From Rhodococcus sp. X156 (lineage in GTDB: Bacteria > Actinomycetota > Actinomycetes > Mycobacteriales > Mycobacteriaceae): a stretch of 64,000 bases of DNA. The position numbers were made by a program, and so were the translations under genes. The stretch covers positions 1,831,001-1,895,000 of the forward strand of contig NZ_CP034766.1 in the NCBI RefSeq assembly GCF_004006015.1. The letters run 5' to 3'. The first letter of the stretch is position 1. Each line of letters begins with the position of its first letter. This document shows, piece after piece, positions 24,760-35,100 of this stretch. Under the pieces are notes generated by a model. It saw only the letters and a program-made list of their open reading frames with translations. It was not told the DNA's origin and ran no database searches.

Positions 24760-26415
24760 ATGTCTACGCTGACGATGGGCGCGCCGATCGCGGCGGCTGC
24801 CGTGGGAGGTGGCCGGCGCACGCGCAACCCGCTGTACCGCTGGTTCGCCAACCGGTCGGTCACCGTCAAGCTGCTCATCGCGGTCGGCTTCATCACCGTG
24901 GTCGCGGTGATCTCCTGCGTCGTGGCCAGCACCGCGCTGCACGACGCGGGCAAGGACGTCACCGGCCTGGCGCAGGTGCAGCGGGACGTCGTCGCCCCGC
25001 TGAACGAGCTCTACGAGACGGAGCTGGCGGCGGAGCCGCTGGTGCCCTCGCTCGCCGCCGCACCCACGGGTGCGGCCAAGCAGGAGTGGCTCCGCAAGAT
25101 CGCTGCCAGCGACGCGGCCGTGGACGGCACGATCGCCCGCCTCACCCCCGTGGTCAGCGCCTACCCCACCTGGGACGCCTACGTGAGCGCCTGGCAGCAG
25201 TACAAGAGCGTGCGCGACACCACCCTGCTGCCGGCCGCGCTGGCCGGTGACCTCGCCGGCTACCAGAGCGCGTTCACCGCGCAGGGCCAGCCGGCGCTGG
25301 ACCAGCTCGTCGCCGCCCGCAAGCCGATGCAGGCGCTGGCCAACCAGTACTTTTTGGACTTCGCCGAGGACTCCCAGGACCGCACCGACCGCGCCATCGT
25401 GGTCTTCACCAGCGTGCTGAGCGTCGGCCTGCTGCTGGCGCTCTGGCTGAACTACCTCATCGCCGGGATGGTCCGGCGTCCGCTGCGCCGGGTGCAGCGG
25501 GCCCTGGAGGCGATGTCTCGCCGCGACCTCACCGTGGGCTCGAACGTGGAGGCCGACGACGAGATCGGCCGGATGGCCAAGGCCCTGGAGCAGGCACAGG
25601 TCAACTTCCGCGAGGTCATCGGCAGCGTGGTGGGCTCGGCCGACCAGGTGTCCACCTCCGCCGAGCGGCTCTCCGCCACCTCCAGCCAGATCGCCGCTGC
25701 AGCCGAGGAGACCGCCGTGCAGGCGGGCGTCGTCGCCGCGGCCTCCGAGCAGGTGTCGCGCAACGTGCAGACGGTCGCGGCCGGCTCGGAGGAGATGGAG
25801 GCCTCCATCCGCGAGATCGCCCAGAACGCCAACGAGGCCGCCCGGGTCGCCTCCCAGGCCGTCGCCGCCGCGGAGACCACCAACGCCACGGTGGCCAAGC
25901 TCGGGGTCTCCTCGCAGGAGATCGGCAACGTGGTCAAGGTGATCACCTCGATCGCGGCGCAGACCAACCTGCTGGCGCTGAACGCCACCATCGAGGCCGC
26001 CCGGGCCGGGGAGGCCGGCAAGGGGTTCGCGGTGGTGGCCAACGAGGTCAAGGAGCTGGCGCAGGAGACCTCCCGCGCGACCGAGGACATCGTGCGCCGG
26101 GTGGAGGCCATCCAGTCCGACACCGCCGGCGCCGTGCACGCCATCGGTGACATCGCCGCGATCATCGCCTCCATCAACGACTTCCAGCTGACCATCGCCT
26201 CAGCGGTGGAGCAGCAGAGCGCGACCACCAACGAGATGAGCCGCAACGTGACCGACGCGGCCGCCGGTACCGGCGAGATCGCCGTGAACATCACCGGGGT
26301 GGCCTCGGCCGCCTCGTCCACCACCGCCGCGGTCTCCCAGACGCGCACCGACGTCGACGAGCTGGCCCGGATGGCAGCGGACCTCCGCAGCCAGGTCTCC
26401 TCGTTCGTCTACTAG
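24760..26415 (+). CDS. Methyl-accepting chemotaxis protein
   Basis: The 551-residue receptor has an N-terminal membrane segment (about 31-53), an extracytoplasmic four-helix-type sensor (about 55-210), a second membrane segment (about 213-235), a HAMP domain and a long signalling coil. The hairpin tip reads [20 protein letters not shown] followed by [20 protein letters not shown], the universal kinase-control region. The ligand is unknown. A GAGAGG-type site precedes ATG 24760. No C-terminal CheR-tethering pentapeptide is seen. It is the only receptor in the operon. Confidence 0.95.
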   Translation: MSTLTMGAPIAAAAVGGGRRTRNPLYRWFANRSVTVKLLIAVGFITVVAVISCVVASTALHDAGKDVTGLAQVQRDVVAPLNELYETELAAEPLVPSLAAAPTGAAKQEWLRKIAASDAAVDGTIARLTPVVSAYPTWDAYVSAWQQYKSVRDTTLLPAALAGDLAGYQSAFTAQGQPALDQLVAARKPMQALANQYFLDFAEDSQDRTDRAIVVFTSVLSVGLLLALWLNYLIAGMVRRPLRRVQRALEAMSRRDLTVGSNVEADDEIGRMAKALEQAQVNFREVIGSVVGSADQVSTSAERLSATSSQIAAAAEETAVQAGVVAAASEQVSRNVQTVAAGSEEMEASIREIAQNANEAARVASQAVAAAETTNATVAKLGVSSQEIGNVVKVITSIAAQTNLLALNATIEAARAGEAGKGFAVVANEVKELAQETSRATEDIVRRVEAIQSDTAGAVHAIGDIAAIIASINDFQLTIASAVEQQSATTNEMSRNVTDAAAGTGEIAVNITGVASAASSTTAAVSQTRTDVDELARMAADLRSQVSSFVY

Positions 26416-26426
26416 GGCCGCCCCGG

Positions 26427-27599
26427 ATGAGCACCCGTCAGCCCGGCGACACGCACCGGGACACGCCCACCACCAGGGCTGTCACCGTCCTGGTGGTGGA
26501 CGACTCTGCGCTGGTGCGGCGGCTGGTGTCGCGGGTGCTGGAGGAGGCCGAGGGCATCAGCGTGGTGGGCACCGCCGCCAACGGGGAGCTGGCGCTGCGC
26601 AAGATCGCCGAGCTGCGCCCGGACCTGGTCACCCTGGATGTGGAGATGCCCGTGATGGACGGGCTCGCCACGCTGCGGGAGATCCGTCGCCGCCACCCCC
26701 GGCTGCCGGTGGTCATGGTGTCCACGCTGACCGGCCACGGCGCCGCGGCCACCGTGGAGGCCCTGGCGCAGGGCGCCAGCGACTACGTGTGCAAGCCCAG
26801 CAGCGGCGCCAGCCTCGCCGCGTCGCTGGCCGACGTGCGCGACCAGCTCGTGCCGCGGGTGCGGGCGCTGACCGCGCGGGCACTACCGGTGGGGACGCGT
26901 GACCGCCGGACCAGCAGCACCGCTGCGGATGGCCCGGGCACGCCGGCCCTGCTCCGGCCGGCCGCCGAGGTCGACCCGGTGCCGCAGGTGCTGGCGGTGG
27001 GCAGCTCCACCGGCGGGCCCGAGGCCCTGACCCGCCTGTTCGGCGCGCTGACCGCGGCTCTCCCGGTCCCGGTGGTGGTGGTGCAGCACATGCCCCCGGT
27101 GTTCACCCAGATGCTCGCCGGCCGCCTCGACCGCCTGGGCCCGGCCACCGTGGTGGAGGCGCAGCACGGCCAGCTGCTGCAGCCCGGGGTGGTCTACCTG
27201 GCCCCGGGTGGGCGGCACCTGGAGGTGCATCGGCGGGCAGGCGCGGTGCGCACCGTGCTGCACGACCGCGCCCCGGAGAGCTACTCCCGGCCGTCGGTGG
27301 ACGTGCTGTTCGGCTCGGTGGCCGCGGCCTACCCCGGCTCAGCACTGGCCGTGGTGCTCACCGGCATGGGGCAGGACGGCCGGCGTGGCGCCCGGCTGCT
27401 GGTGGAGAGCGGCTCGCAGGTGGTGGCGCAGGACGCGGCGTCGTCGGTGGTGTGGGGCATGCCCCGGGCCGTGGTGGAGGCCGGCCTGGCGCGAGAGGTG
27501 CTGGGCCTGGACCAGATCGCCCCGTACCTGCTCGGCCGGCTGTCCCGCCCCGCGGCGCGACGGGTGCCCGCCGCGGCGACGGTCGGGACCAGCCGATGA
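26427..27599 (+). CDS. cheB: Protein-glutamate methylesterase CheB
   Basis: CheB demethylates receptors for adaptation. Domains: a receiver with phospho-acceptor Asp71 (LVTLDVEMPVMDG) and a methylesterase domain with catalytic Ser194 (GSSTGGPEAL), the histidine of QHMPP and the aspartate of GMGQDG. The 390-residue length is slightly long because of a Gly/Ala/Pro linker. It overlaps cheR by ATGA. Confidence 0.95.
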   Translation: MSTRQPGDTHRDTPTTRAVTVLVVDDSALVRRLVSRVLEEAEGISVVGTAANGELALRKIAELRPDLVTLDVEMPVMDGLATLREIRRRHPRLPVVMVSTLTGHGAAATVEALAQGASDYVCKPSSGASLAASLADVRDQLVPRVRALTARALPVGTRDRRTSSTAADGPGTPALLRPAAEVDPVPQVLAVGSSTGGPEALTRLFGALTAALPVPVVVVQHMPPVFTQMLAGRLDRLGPATVVEAQHGQLLQPGVVYLAPGGRHLEVHRRAGAVRTVLHDRAPESYSRPSVDVLFGSVAAAYPGSALAVVLTGMGQDGRRGARLLVESGSQVVAQDAASSVVWGMPRAVVEAGLAREVLGLDQIAPYLLGRLSRPAARRVPAAATVGTSR

Positions 27600-28456
27600 G
27601 CATCGGAGCACCCGAGTTCCAGTTCGTCGCCGCGCTGCTGCTGCGCGAGGCGGCCATCGTGCTGCTGCCCGGCAAGGAGTACCTGGTGGAGGCCCGGCTC
27701 AGCCCGTTGGTGCGCGGCGAGGGCCTCACCGGGGTGTCCGAGCTGGTGCGTGCCGCCCAGCACCCCGACGCCCGGCAGCAGCGCTGGGCGATCGTGGAGG
27801 CGCTCACCACCAACGAGACGTCGTGGTTGCGCGACCCCGGCGTGTTCGCCGGGCTGCGCACCGAGCTGTTGCCGCGGCTGCTGCTGGAGCGGGAGCGCAG
27901 CTCGGTGCTGCGGCTGTGGTCGGCGGCGGCGTCCACCGGGCAGGAGGCCTACAGCCTGGCGATGGTGCTGGACGACATGCACCGCAGCGACGAGATGTCC
28001 CCGCAGCAGCGCTTCGAGGTGCTCGGCACCGACCTCTCGCACGCGGTGCTGACGCAGGCCCGGGCCGGTCGGTACTCGCAGCTGGAGATGAGCCGCGGGC
28101 TGCCGCCGACCTACCGCGACCGCTACTTCACCCAGGACGGACCCACCTGGCAGGTGCGCGACGTGCTGCGCCGGCAGGTGAGCTTCCGCCAGCGCAACCT
28201 GGTGGACGCCTTCACGACCCTGCCCACCTTCGACGTCATCTTCCTGCGCAACGTGCTCATCTACCTCGACCCGGCGCACAAGACGTCGATCCTGCGCCGG
28301 GCGACCCGGGTGCTCGCCCCGAACGGCTGGATCGTGCTGGGCACCGCGGAGAGCACCCGCGGCCTCACCGACGACCTCGAGCAGGAACGGTTCGCGGGCC
28401 TGTCCGCCTACCGGTCCCGCACCTCCGCTGCTGTGCACCTGACCAGGAAGGGATGA
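27596..28456 (+). CDS. cheR: Chemotaxis methyltransferase CheR
   Basis: CheR methylates receptor glutamates with S-adenosylmethionine. The 286-residue protein has the N-terminal CheR domain and the methyltransferase core: VEALTTNETSWLRDP, LWSAAASTGQEAYSLAM and VIFLRNVLIYLDPAHK. ATG 27596 overlaps the cheB stop, and the stop overlaps cheY. Confidence 0.95.
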   Translation: MSIGAPEFQFVAALLLREAAIVLLPGKEYLVEARLSPLVRGEGLTGVSELVRAAQHPDARQQRWAIVEALTTNETSWLRDPGVFAGLRTELLPRLLLERERSSVLRLWSAAASTGQEAYSLAMVLDDMHRSDEMSPQQRFEVLGTDLSHAVLTQARAGRYSQLEMSRGLPPTYRDRYFTQDGPTWQVRDVLRRQVSFRQRNLVDAFTTLPTFDVIFLRNVLIYLDPAHKTSILRRATRVLAPNGWIVLGTAESTRGLTDDLEQERFAGLSAYRSRTSAAVHLTRKG

Positions 28457-28839
28457 CCGTGCGTGCCATCGTGATCGATGACTCCTCGGCGATGCGAATG
28501 ATCCTGCGACGCATCGTGACCAAGTTCGGATTCGAGGTGAGCGAGGCGGTCGACGGCCGCGACGCCCTGGAGCGCCTCGCCGCGGCCGACCCCGTGCCCG
28601 ACGTGGCCCTGGTGGACTGGAACATGCCCGAGATGAACGGCCTGGAGCTGATCCAGGCGTTGCGGGCGGACCCGCGCTACGCCGCGATGACCCTGCTCAT
28701 GGTGACGACCGAGAGCGAGCAGAGCCAGGTGGTGCGGGCGCTGGCCGCCGGCGCCCACGAGTACCTGGTCAAGCCGTTCACCCCCGACGCCCTCGCCGAG
28801 AAGCTGCAGCTGCTCGGCCTGGTGCCGGCGCGGGCCTGA
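28453..28839 (+). CDS. cheY: Chemotaxis response regulator CheY (first copy)
   Basis: A 128-residue single receiver domain: acidic pair Asp9-Asp10, phospho-acceptor Asp55 in VALVDWNMPEMNG, and the conserved Lys in EYLVKPFTPDAL. CheY-P binds FliM and changes rotation. It is coupled to cheR and followed one base later by cheX. Confidence 0.94.
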   Translation: MTVRAIVIDDSSAMRMILRRIVTKFGFEVSEAVDGRDALERLAAADPVPDVALVDWNMPEMNGLELIQALRADPRYAAMTLLMVTTESEQSQVVRALAAGAHEYLVKPFTPDALAEKLQLLGLVPARA

Positions 28840-28840
28840 G

Positions 28841-29410
28841 GTGCACGCTCCCCTGGCGGTCCCCGCCACCCCCGTGCCGCTGCCCACCCCCGTGCCGCTG
28901 CCCACGCCCGTGCCGCTGCCCACGCCCGCGCAGCTGGGCGAGGTGCTGGCTCGGGTGTGGGCGGCCTACCTCGACGGCGAGCTCACCCTGCTCGACCCGC
29001 CGAGCGGTCCTGCCGCGACGGCCCGGATGCTCGCTGCGGTGTCGATCAGCGGGGCCTGGGCGGGCCACGTGCAGGTCTCGATGAGCCCGGGTTGCGCCCA
29101 CCGGCTGGCTGCCGGGCTGTGGGGCGGTGACCTCGTCGACCCGAGCACCACGGTGCTCGCCGACGCACTGGGCGAGGTCGCCAACATGGTGGGCGGCGCG
29201 GTGAAGAGCACGCTGGGCACGGACCTGGTGCTGTCGCTGCCCCAGGTGGTGCTCGACGCCGCCACGCTGATCAGCGTGGACGCCGAGCCCCGCGTGCAGG
29301 TGGCGGCCCGCTGGCGCCGCCAGGACCCCGGCCGACCCACCGACGAGGTCATCGAGGTGTCGCTGTGGCAGCGCCGCAGCACCCCCCGGGCGCGGGGAGG
29401 CCAGGCATGA
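28841..29410 (+). CDS. cheX: CheX/CheC-type CheY-P phosphatase candidate
   Basis: The 189-residue protein carries ADALGEVANMVGGAVKS at about residues 107-123, matching the EXXN motif of the CheC/CheX/FliY phosphatases that hydrolyse CheY-P. Only one such motif is present, as in CheX. The N-terminus has a VPLPTP triple repeat. It sits between two cheY genes, which supports the role. GTG 28841 is the only good start after the cheY stop. Confidence 0.8.
   Translation: MHAPLAVPATPVPLPTPVPLPTPVPLPTPAQLGEVLARVWAAYLDGELTLLDPPSGPAATARMLAAVSISGAWAGHVQVSMSPGCAHRLAAGLWGGDLVDPSTTVLADALGEVANMVGGAVKSTLGTDLVLSLPQVVLDAATLISVDAEPRVQVAARWRRQDPGRPTDEVIEVSLWQRRSTPRARGGQA
28872..28925. repeat. Three 18-base tandem repeats in cheX
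   Basis: The unit CCGTGCCGCTGCCCAC(C/G)C starts at 28872, 28890 and 28908 and encodes PVPLPT three times. The near-identity at the DNA level points to recent replication slippage, so the repeat number may vary between strains. Confidence 0.85.
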
Positions 29411-29763
29411 GGGTGCTGGTGGCCGACGACTCCACCGTGATGCGGCGCATCGTGGTCCGCACCCTGCGCCAGGCGGGCATCGAGTGCACCGAGGTCCTGG
29501 AGGCCGCCAACGGGGCTGAGGCCTACGAGGTGGCCCTCGCCGAGGAGCCGGACCTGGTGCTGTCGGACTGGAACATGCCCGGGATGAGTGGGCTGGACGC
29601 GCTGCGGGCGCTGCGGGCGGCCGGCTCGCGGGTTCGCTTCGGGTTCGTCACCTCAGAGTCCTCCGACGAGATGCGTGCCGCCGCCACCGCCGCCGGCGCC
29701 GCCTTCCTCATCGTCAAGCCGTTCACGCCGGAGAACTTCCGCGACGCGTTGGAGCCCGCCTGA
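29407..29763 (+). CDS. cheY: CheY-like response regulator (second copy)
   Basis: A 118-residue receiver domain with Asp7-Asp8, phospho-acceptor Asp54 (LVLSDWNMPGMSG) and Lys in FLIVKPFTPENF. It is only moderately similar to the first CheY. It could be a second motor-binding CheY or a phosphate sink. It overlaps both neighbours by one to four bases, each a CheX-type gene. Confidence 0.92.
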   Translation: MRVLVADDSTVMRRIVVRTLRQAGIECTEVLEAANGAEAYEVALAEEPDLVLSDWNMPGMSGLDALRALRAAGSRVRFGFVTSESSDEMRAAATAAGAAFLIVKPFTPENFRDALEPA

Positions 29764-30242
29764 TGACCACCCTGCCCCCGGTGAAGCGCGTCAAGGACAT
29801 CCTCGACGGACTGCTCGGCCGCGACGTCACCACCCGGCCCGGCACCCCGCTGGACGGGGTCGGCGCCATCGGCGGCGTGCTGGCCACCTACGTCAACGAC
29901 ACCGACGAGGTGTGCGCGGTGGCCGGCTGGGACCTGCCCGCCGCCGCCGGCGTGGGAGCCGCGCTGGGGCTGTACCCGGCAGGCACCGTCCGCGAGGCGG
30001 TGCACCAGCAGCACCTGCCCCAGGACCTGTTCGACGCCCTCAGCGAGGTGAGCAACGTGCTCGCCTCGGCGTTCCAGCTGCCGGGCAACCCACACCTGCG
30101 GCTGGAGCGCACCTACCGGCCGGTGGCCGCGGCACCGCCCCTCGCGACGTCGCTGCTCTACTCCGGCCTGCAACGGCTCGACCTGGACCTCGACGTGCCC
30201 GGCTACGGCCCCGGCCGGCTGTCGGTGGCTGCCGCTGCGTAG
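29763..30242 (+). CDS. Divergent CheC/CheX-like protein
   Basis: A 159-residue soluble protein. I do not recognise it as a whole. The segment LFDALSEVSNVLASAFQ (about residues 88-104) parallels DALGEVANMVGGAVKS of the adjacent cheX product, keeping the E and N of the EXXN phosphatase motif in the same context. I infer a diverged CheC/CheX family member acting on the CheY just upstream. ATG overlaps that cheY stop. Confidence 0.6.
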   Translation: MTTLPPVKRVKDILDGLLGRDVTTRPGTPLDGVGAIGGVLATYVNDTDEVCAVAGWDLPAAAGVGAALGLYPAGTVREAVHQQHLPQDLFDALSEVSNVLASAFQLPGNPHLRLERTYRPVAAAPPLATSLLYSGLQRLDLDLDVPGYGPGRLSVAAAA

Positions 30243-30321
30243 CCACCGACCTGTTCCCCAGCTCCACCCGCTCTGGCTCACCCCGCGGCCCACACGGCCG
30301 GCACGACCGAATGGACACACC

Positions 30322-32196
30322 ATGCACCTCACCCTCGCACCGTCGGGCCCGGGCGACGTCAAGCGCGACCTGGAGGTGCTCGTCACGGACCTGGCCGGCC
30401 AGCTGCTGGCGGTGACGTCGATGACCGCGCCCCAGGCCTGCACGGCGGTGCTGCGCGAGCTGGTGGAGCACTTCGACGTGGACGCCTGCTACCTGCGGCG
30501 CAACGACACGGTGCTGGACGCGTCGGTGCTGGTGGCCGAGTGGCCACCGCGCGCCGCCCGGGCGGGCCCGGACCCGATGCAGGTCGTGCCCTTCCGCGAC
30601 GGCGCCACCGTGCTGGGGATCCGGGCGCACCCGCGGGAGGTGGTGTTCGCGCCGGTGCGGGCGGAGACCTACCGGGTGCTCGGGCAGGCGGTCTCGAGCA
30701 ACGGCCACACCACGGTGGCGGTGCCGCTGCGCACCGGCAGCGCCACCGTGGGCGTGCTCGGCGTGGTGGTCCGCGGCGAGCGGAGCTGGAGCCCCCGGGA
30801 GATTCACGCGCTGCAGGCGGTGGCGGCGTTCCTCACCCACCTGCACGCCCGGGTGAGTGCCGAGGAGCGGCTGCGCTTCCTGGCCGACCACGACGAGCTC
30901 ACCGGCTTGCCGGCCCAGCACGTCCTGCTGACCGAGCTGCGCCGCCGCCTCGCCGCGCCCGAGCAGCACCCCGTCGGGCTGGTGCACGTGGCGGTGGACC
31001 GGCTGAAGGTGGTCAACCACTCCCTCGGCCACGCCGCGGGGGACGAGTTTCTCCGGGTGGTGGCCCGGCGGCTGACCGAGGCCTTCGCCGGCGACCTGGT
31101 GGTGCGGCTGGGCGGCGACGAGTTCGTCCTGCTGCTGGGCGAGCCGGCCCGGCTCGGCGAGGCGGAGCAGGCCGCGGTGCGGGCCCAGCGGTCGATCGCC
31201 GCACCGGTGGCGCTGAAGATGGAGAACGTGGGCCGGACGGCGAGCATCGGGGTGGCCGTCGCGGTGCCCGGCCGCTGCGGCGCCACCGAGCTGCTGAACC
31301 GCGTCGCCCAGGCGTCCACGACGTCGAAGGAGCGGGGCGGCAACACCATCACCTGCTACACCGAGCAGATGCACACCGAGGACGCGGTGCGCACCGACAT
31401 CGAGATGCGGCTGCGCACGGCCGTGCAGGGGCACGGCCTGCTGCTGCACTACCAGCCGGAGATCGACCTGCGCACCCGCGAGGTGGTGGGGGTGGAGGCG
31501 CTGGTGCGCTGGCAGCACCCGGTGCGCGGGCTGCTGCAGCCGGACTCGTTCATCGGCATCGCCGAGTCCACCAACCTCGCCGGCGAGCTGGGGCGTTGGG
31601 TGCTGCAGGAGGCCTGCCGCCAGCTGGCCGCCTGGCGCCGCGCACGGCCGGGACTGGCGCTGCAGCTGCGGGTGAACGTCTCCCCCGTCCAGCTGATCAC
31701 CGCCGACTTCGTGGAGACCGTGGCCGCGGTGCTCGACGAGCACGACCTGGCCGGGCCGCTGCTGTGCCTGGAGATCACCGAGCACGCCGTGATCCACGAC
31801 CTGGCGACCGTGCTGCAGACGCTGCGCGGGCTCAAGCGGCTGGGCGTGCAGGTGGCCATCGACGACTTCGGAACCGGGCGCAGCTCGCTGGACCAGCTCA
31901 AGCAGCTGCCGGTGGACACCCTCAAGATCGACCGCGGCTTCGTGCACAACGTGGACGCCGACCCCAACGACCTGGCCATCGTGAAGTCCATCATCGGGCT
32001 GGCCCAGGCGTTCGGGCTGGACGTCGTGGCGGAGGGGGTGGAGAACGAGCCGGCGGCGGAGGTGCTGCGAGCACTGGGGTGCCCCACCGCCCAGGGCTAC
32101 CTGTTCAGCCGGCCGGTGCCACCGGAGGAGCTGGAGCGGCTGCTCGACACCACCTTCGCTGCCGGGCTGGGCGCTGCCGGGCGGGAAGCCTGCTGA
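30322..32196 (+). CDS. GGDEF-EAL c-di-GMP enzyme with N-terminal GAF-like domain
   Basis: The 624-residue cytoplasmic protein has a GAF-like sensor (about 15-170), a diguanylate cyclase domain with intact RLGGDEF (residues 264-268) and a phosphodiesterase domain with EAL at 392-394 and an intact DDFGTG. Both activities look possible. The RxxD inhibitory site five residues before GGDEF is absent, so product inhibition may be lost. It ends the chemotaxis operon and probably sets motility through c-di-GMP. Its last 100 bases overlap cydDC on the opposite strand. Confidence 0.93.
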   Translation: MHLTLAPSGPGDVKRDLEVLVTDLAGQLLAVTSMTAPQACTAVLRELVEHFDVDACYLRRNDTVLDASVLVAEWPPRAARAGPDPMQVVPFRDGATVLGIRAHPREVVFAPVRAETYRVLGQAVSSNGHTTVAVPLRTGSATVGVLGVVVRGERSWSPREIHALQAVAAFLTHLHARVSAEERLRFLADHDELTGLPAQHVLLTELRRRLAAPEQHPVGLVHVAVDRLKVVNHSLGHAAGDEFLRVVARRLTEAFAGDLVVRLGGDEFVLLLGEPARLGEAEQAAVRAQRSIAAPVALKMENVGRTASIGVAVAVPGRCGATELLNRVAQASTTSKERGGNTITCYTEQMHTEDAVRTDIEMRLRTAVQGHGLLLHYQPEIDLRTREVVGVEALVRWQHPVRGLLQPDSFIGIAESTNLAGELGRWVLQEACRQLAAWRRARPGLALQLRVNVSPVQLITADFVETVAAVLDEHDLAGPLLCLEITEHAVIHDLATVLQTLRGLKRLGVQVAIDDFGTGRSSLDQLKQLPVDTLKIDRGFVHNVDADPNDLAIVKSIIGLAQAFGLDVVAEGVENEPAAEVLRALGCPTAQGYLFSRPVPPEELERLLDTTFAAGLGAAGREAC

Positions 32197-35100
32197 GGCT
32201 GCGGGACCACCGGCTGCGGCGGCGTCCGGTCGGGCAGCTGCACCAGCAGGTCACCAGGCCGGGCCACCGTGGGTTGGTGGGTCACGCACACCACGGTCCG
32301 CCCGCGCAGGGCCAGGCGCAGGTCCTGCACCAGCGCCGCGGCGGTGGGTGGGTCCAGGTGCGCGGTGGGCTCGTCCAGCAGCACCACCTCCCGGTCGGCC
32401 AGCAGCGCCCGGGCCACCGCCAGCCGGCGCCGCTCCCCGCCGGAGAGCGCGGTGCCGCCCGAGCCCACCGGGGTGTCCAGGCCCGCGGGCAGGGAGTCGA
32501 CCAGGCGGTCCAGCCCCACCTGGGTGAGCGCGGCGCGCATGGCCGGCTCGCGCAGCTGCCCGCGCGGGGCCGCCAGCGCCAGGTTGGCCCGCACCGAGGC
32601 GGCGAAGACGTGGGCGTCCTGCGGGCACCAGGCGATGGCTGAGCGGACGTCGGCGCTGTGCACGGCGGCGGTGTCCACCTCCTCCAGCTGGTAGCTCCCG
32701 GCCCGCGGGCGCAGCGCCGCCATGAGCACGCTGAGCAGGGTGGACTTGCCTGAGCCCGACGGCCCGGCCACCACCACCCAGCCGTCGCCGGCCGACGCCG
32801 ACAGGCTCAGCCCGCGCAGCACGTCCGGCCCACCCGGCCACCCCGCCCACAGGTCGGCGGTGCGCAGCGACTCCACCGGCCGCGGCAGCGCCACCGGCGC
32901 GGGGGGCTCGGCCGCCACCGGCTCGGCCAGCACTGCCGCCACCCGCGTGCGGGCGTCCTGCCACGCCCGCCGCTGGCGCAGCGCCGCACCGAGGTTCACC
33001 AGTGGATCGAGCAGCCCCAGTGGCGCCAGGGCCAGCACCGCCAGCGCGGGCACCGAGATCGCTCCCGTGGCCACCGCCGAGCGACCCACCCCCAGGGCGA
33101 GCACGGCGGCCCCGCCGCTGGCCAGCACCGCCACTGCGGTGCTCGCCGCCCGTGCCAGCGCCGCCCGCCGCGCGGCCACACCCTGGTGGCGACCACCGCG
33201 GTCGAGCTCGGCCACCGTCGCCGCCACCAACCCGTGCGCCCGCAGGTCGGCCGCGCCCTCCAGCGCGGTGGCCGTCTCCTGCAGGGTGACGGTGCGCAGC
33301 TCGTCGGCGCGGCGGGCCGGGCCCCGGTCGGCCACCCGGTGCACCGCCACCACCAGCGCCACCGCGGCGGCCAGCACCACCGCCACCGCCAGGCCCGCCG
33401 CCGGGTCCAGCACCGCCAGCACCCCCGCGGTGCCGGTGAGCACCAGGCCGGCCACCCACGGTGGGGTCAGCACCCGCACCGACAGCTCCTGCAGCAGGTC
33501 GACGTCGCCGACGACGCGGGCCAGCGCGCGTCCCGGGGTGCGGTCGGCGGCCGGGCCCTGCGCCACCAGCGCCCGCCAGAGCTGCACCCTGGTGCGGGCG
33601 GCCAGGCGAAGCGCGGCGTCGTGGGCGGCCAGCCGCTCGGCCCAGCGCAGGACGGCCCGCACGAGGGCGAAGAAGCGCACCCCGACGATCGCCACCAGCA
33701 GCACGAACACCGGGGGCTGCTCGGCGGCGCGCACGATGAGCCAGCCCGACACCGCGGTGAGCGTGCTCGCGGCTGCGGCCGAGCCCACGCCCGCGGCCAC
33801 CGCCCGCACCAGCGCCCGGCGCGGCCACCGGGTCTGCCCGGTGAAGGTGGCACTGGTCGCCGCCACCGCTGCCTGCGGCTCCTGGTGGGCGGGCGGGGTG
33901 GCGCTGGGCCGGGGGCCGGGACTGCCGGCCGGCGCGGCGGGGACCCGGACCGCGGCGGGAAGGCCGGGCAGGTCCACGACGTGGTCGGCGAGCGCGGCCA
34001 GCGTGGGCTCGTGGGTCACCAGCACCGTCCGCACCTGGTGCCGCACCCGGGCCAGCGCCTGCTGCACCACGGCGGTGGCGGCTGGGTCCAGCGACGCGGT
34101 GGGCTCGTCGAGCAGCAGCACCGACGCCCCGCGGTGCACCCGCACCAGGGCTCGGGCCAGCGCCACCCTGGCCAGCTCACCGGGCGAGAGGGTGCGGCAG
34201 CGCCGCTGCGCCAGGTCAGGGGCCCCGACCTCGGCCAGCAGCGCCGGCACGTCCTGCTCGTGGGCGCCGTGGCGGACCAGCTCGGCGGCCACGGTCGGTG
34301 CGGTGGTCCGCGGGAACTGCGGCACCACCGCCACCTCGCCGGGCACCGTCACCGATCCGGTCACCCGGGCACGGGGGCCGTCGCGGAGCGTGCCGGCCAG
34401 CACCGCGAGCACGGTGGACTTGCCCGCCCCGCTCGGTCCACGCAGCGCCAGCACCTCCCCCGGTGCCACCGTGAGACTCAGCCCGTCCACCGCCGGTGCC
34501 GCGCGCCCGTGTCGCTGCACCCGCAGATCCTGCACGGCCAGGTCGGGGCCGGGCTGCACCACCGGCCGCGCCCGCTCGCCGGTGAGCACCTCCTCGGCCG
34601 CGGCCACGGCTGCCGCGGCGTCCTCGCTGGCGTGGTGCGCAGACCCCAGTGCGCGCAGCGGCGCGAACGCCTCGGGGGCCAGCAGCAGGGCGAACAGCCC
34701 GGCCTGCAGCGGCATCTCCCCGTGCACCAGGCGCAGGCCGATGGACACCGCCACCAGCGCCATGGACAGCGTGGCGATCACCTCGAGCACCAGGGCGGAC
34801 AGGAACGCCACCCGCAGCGTGGCCATCGTCCGGACGCGGTGCGCCTGCCCCAGCCTGCTCAGCGCGGCCAGCTGGTCGGCGGCGCGGCCCAGCCCCACCA
34901 GCACCGGCAGCCCCCGCACCAGCTCGGCCACGTGCTCGGCGATGCGGTCCAGCGCCAGCGCGGCCGCCGTGGTGCGCTCGCGGGTGTGCCACCCCACCAG
35001 CACCATGAACAGCGGCACCAGCGGCAGCGTGCACGCCACGATCACCCCGGACAGCCAGTCGGTGGCCAGCAGCGCCACCAGCACCACCGGGGGCACCACC

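Noticed and set aside
30278-30304. TCACC, 14 bases, GCCGGCAC before the GGDEF-EAL gene as a seventh flagellar promoter
   Set aside because: The spacing fits but both boxes differ from the other six (no K-G, no GA), so it was not counted.
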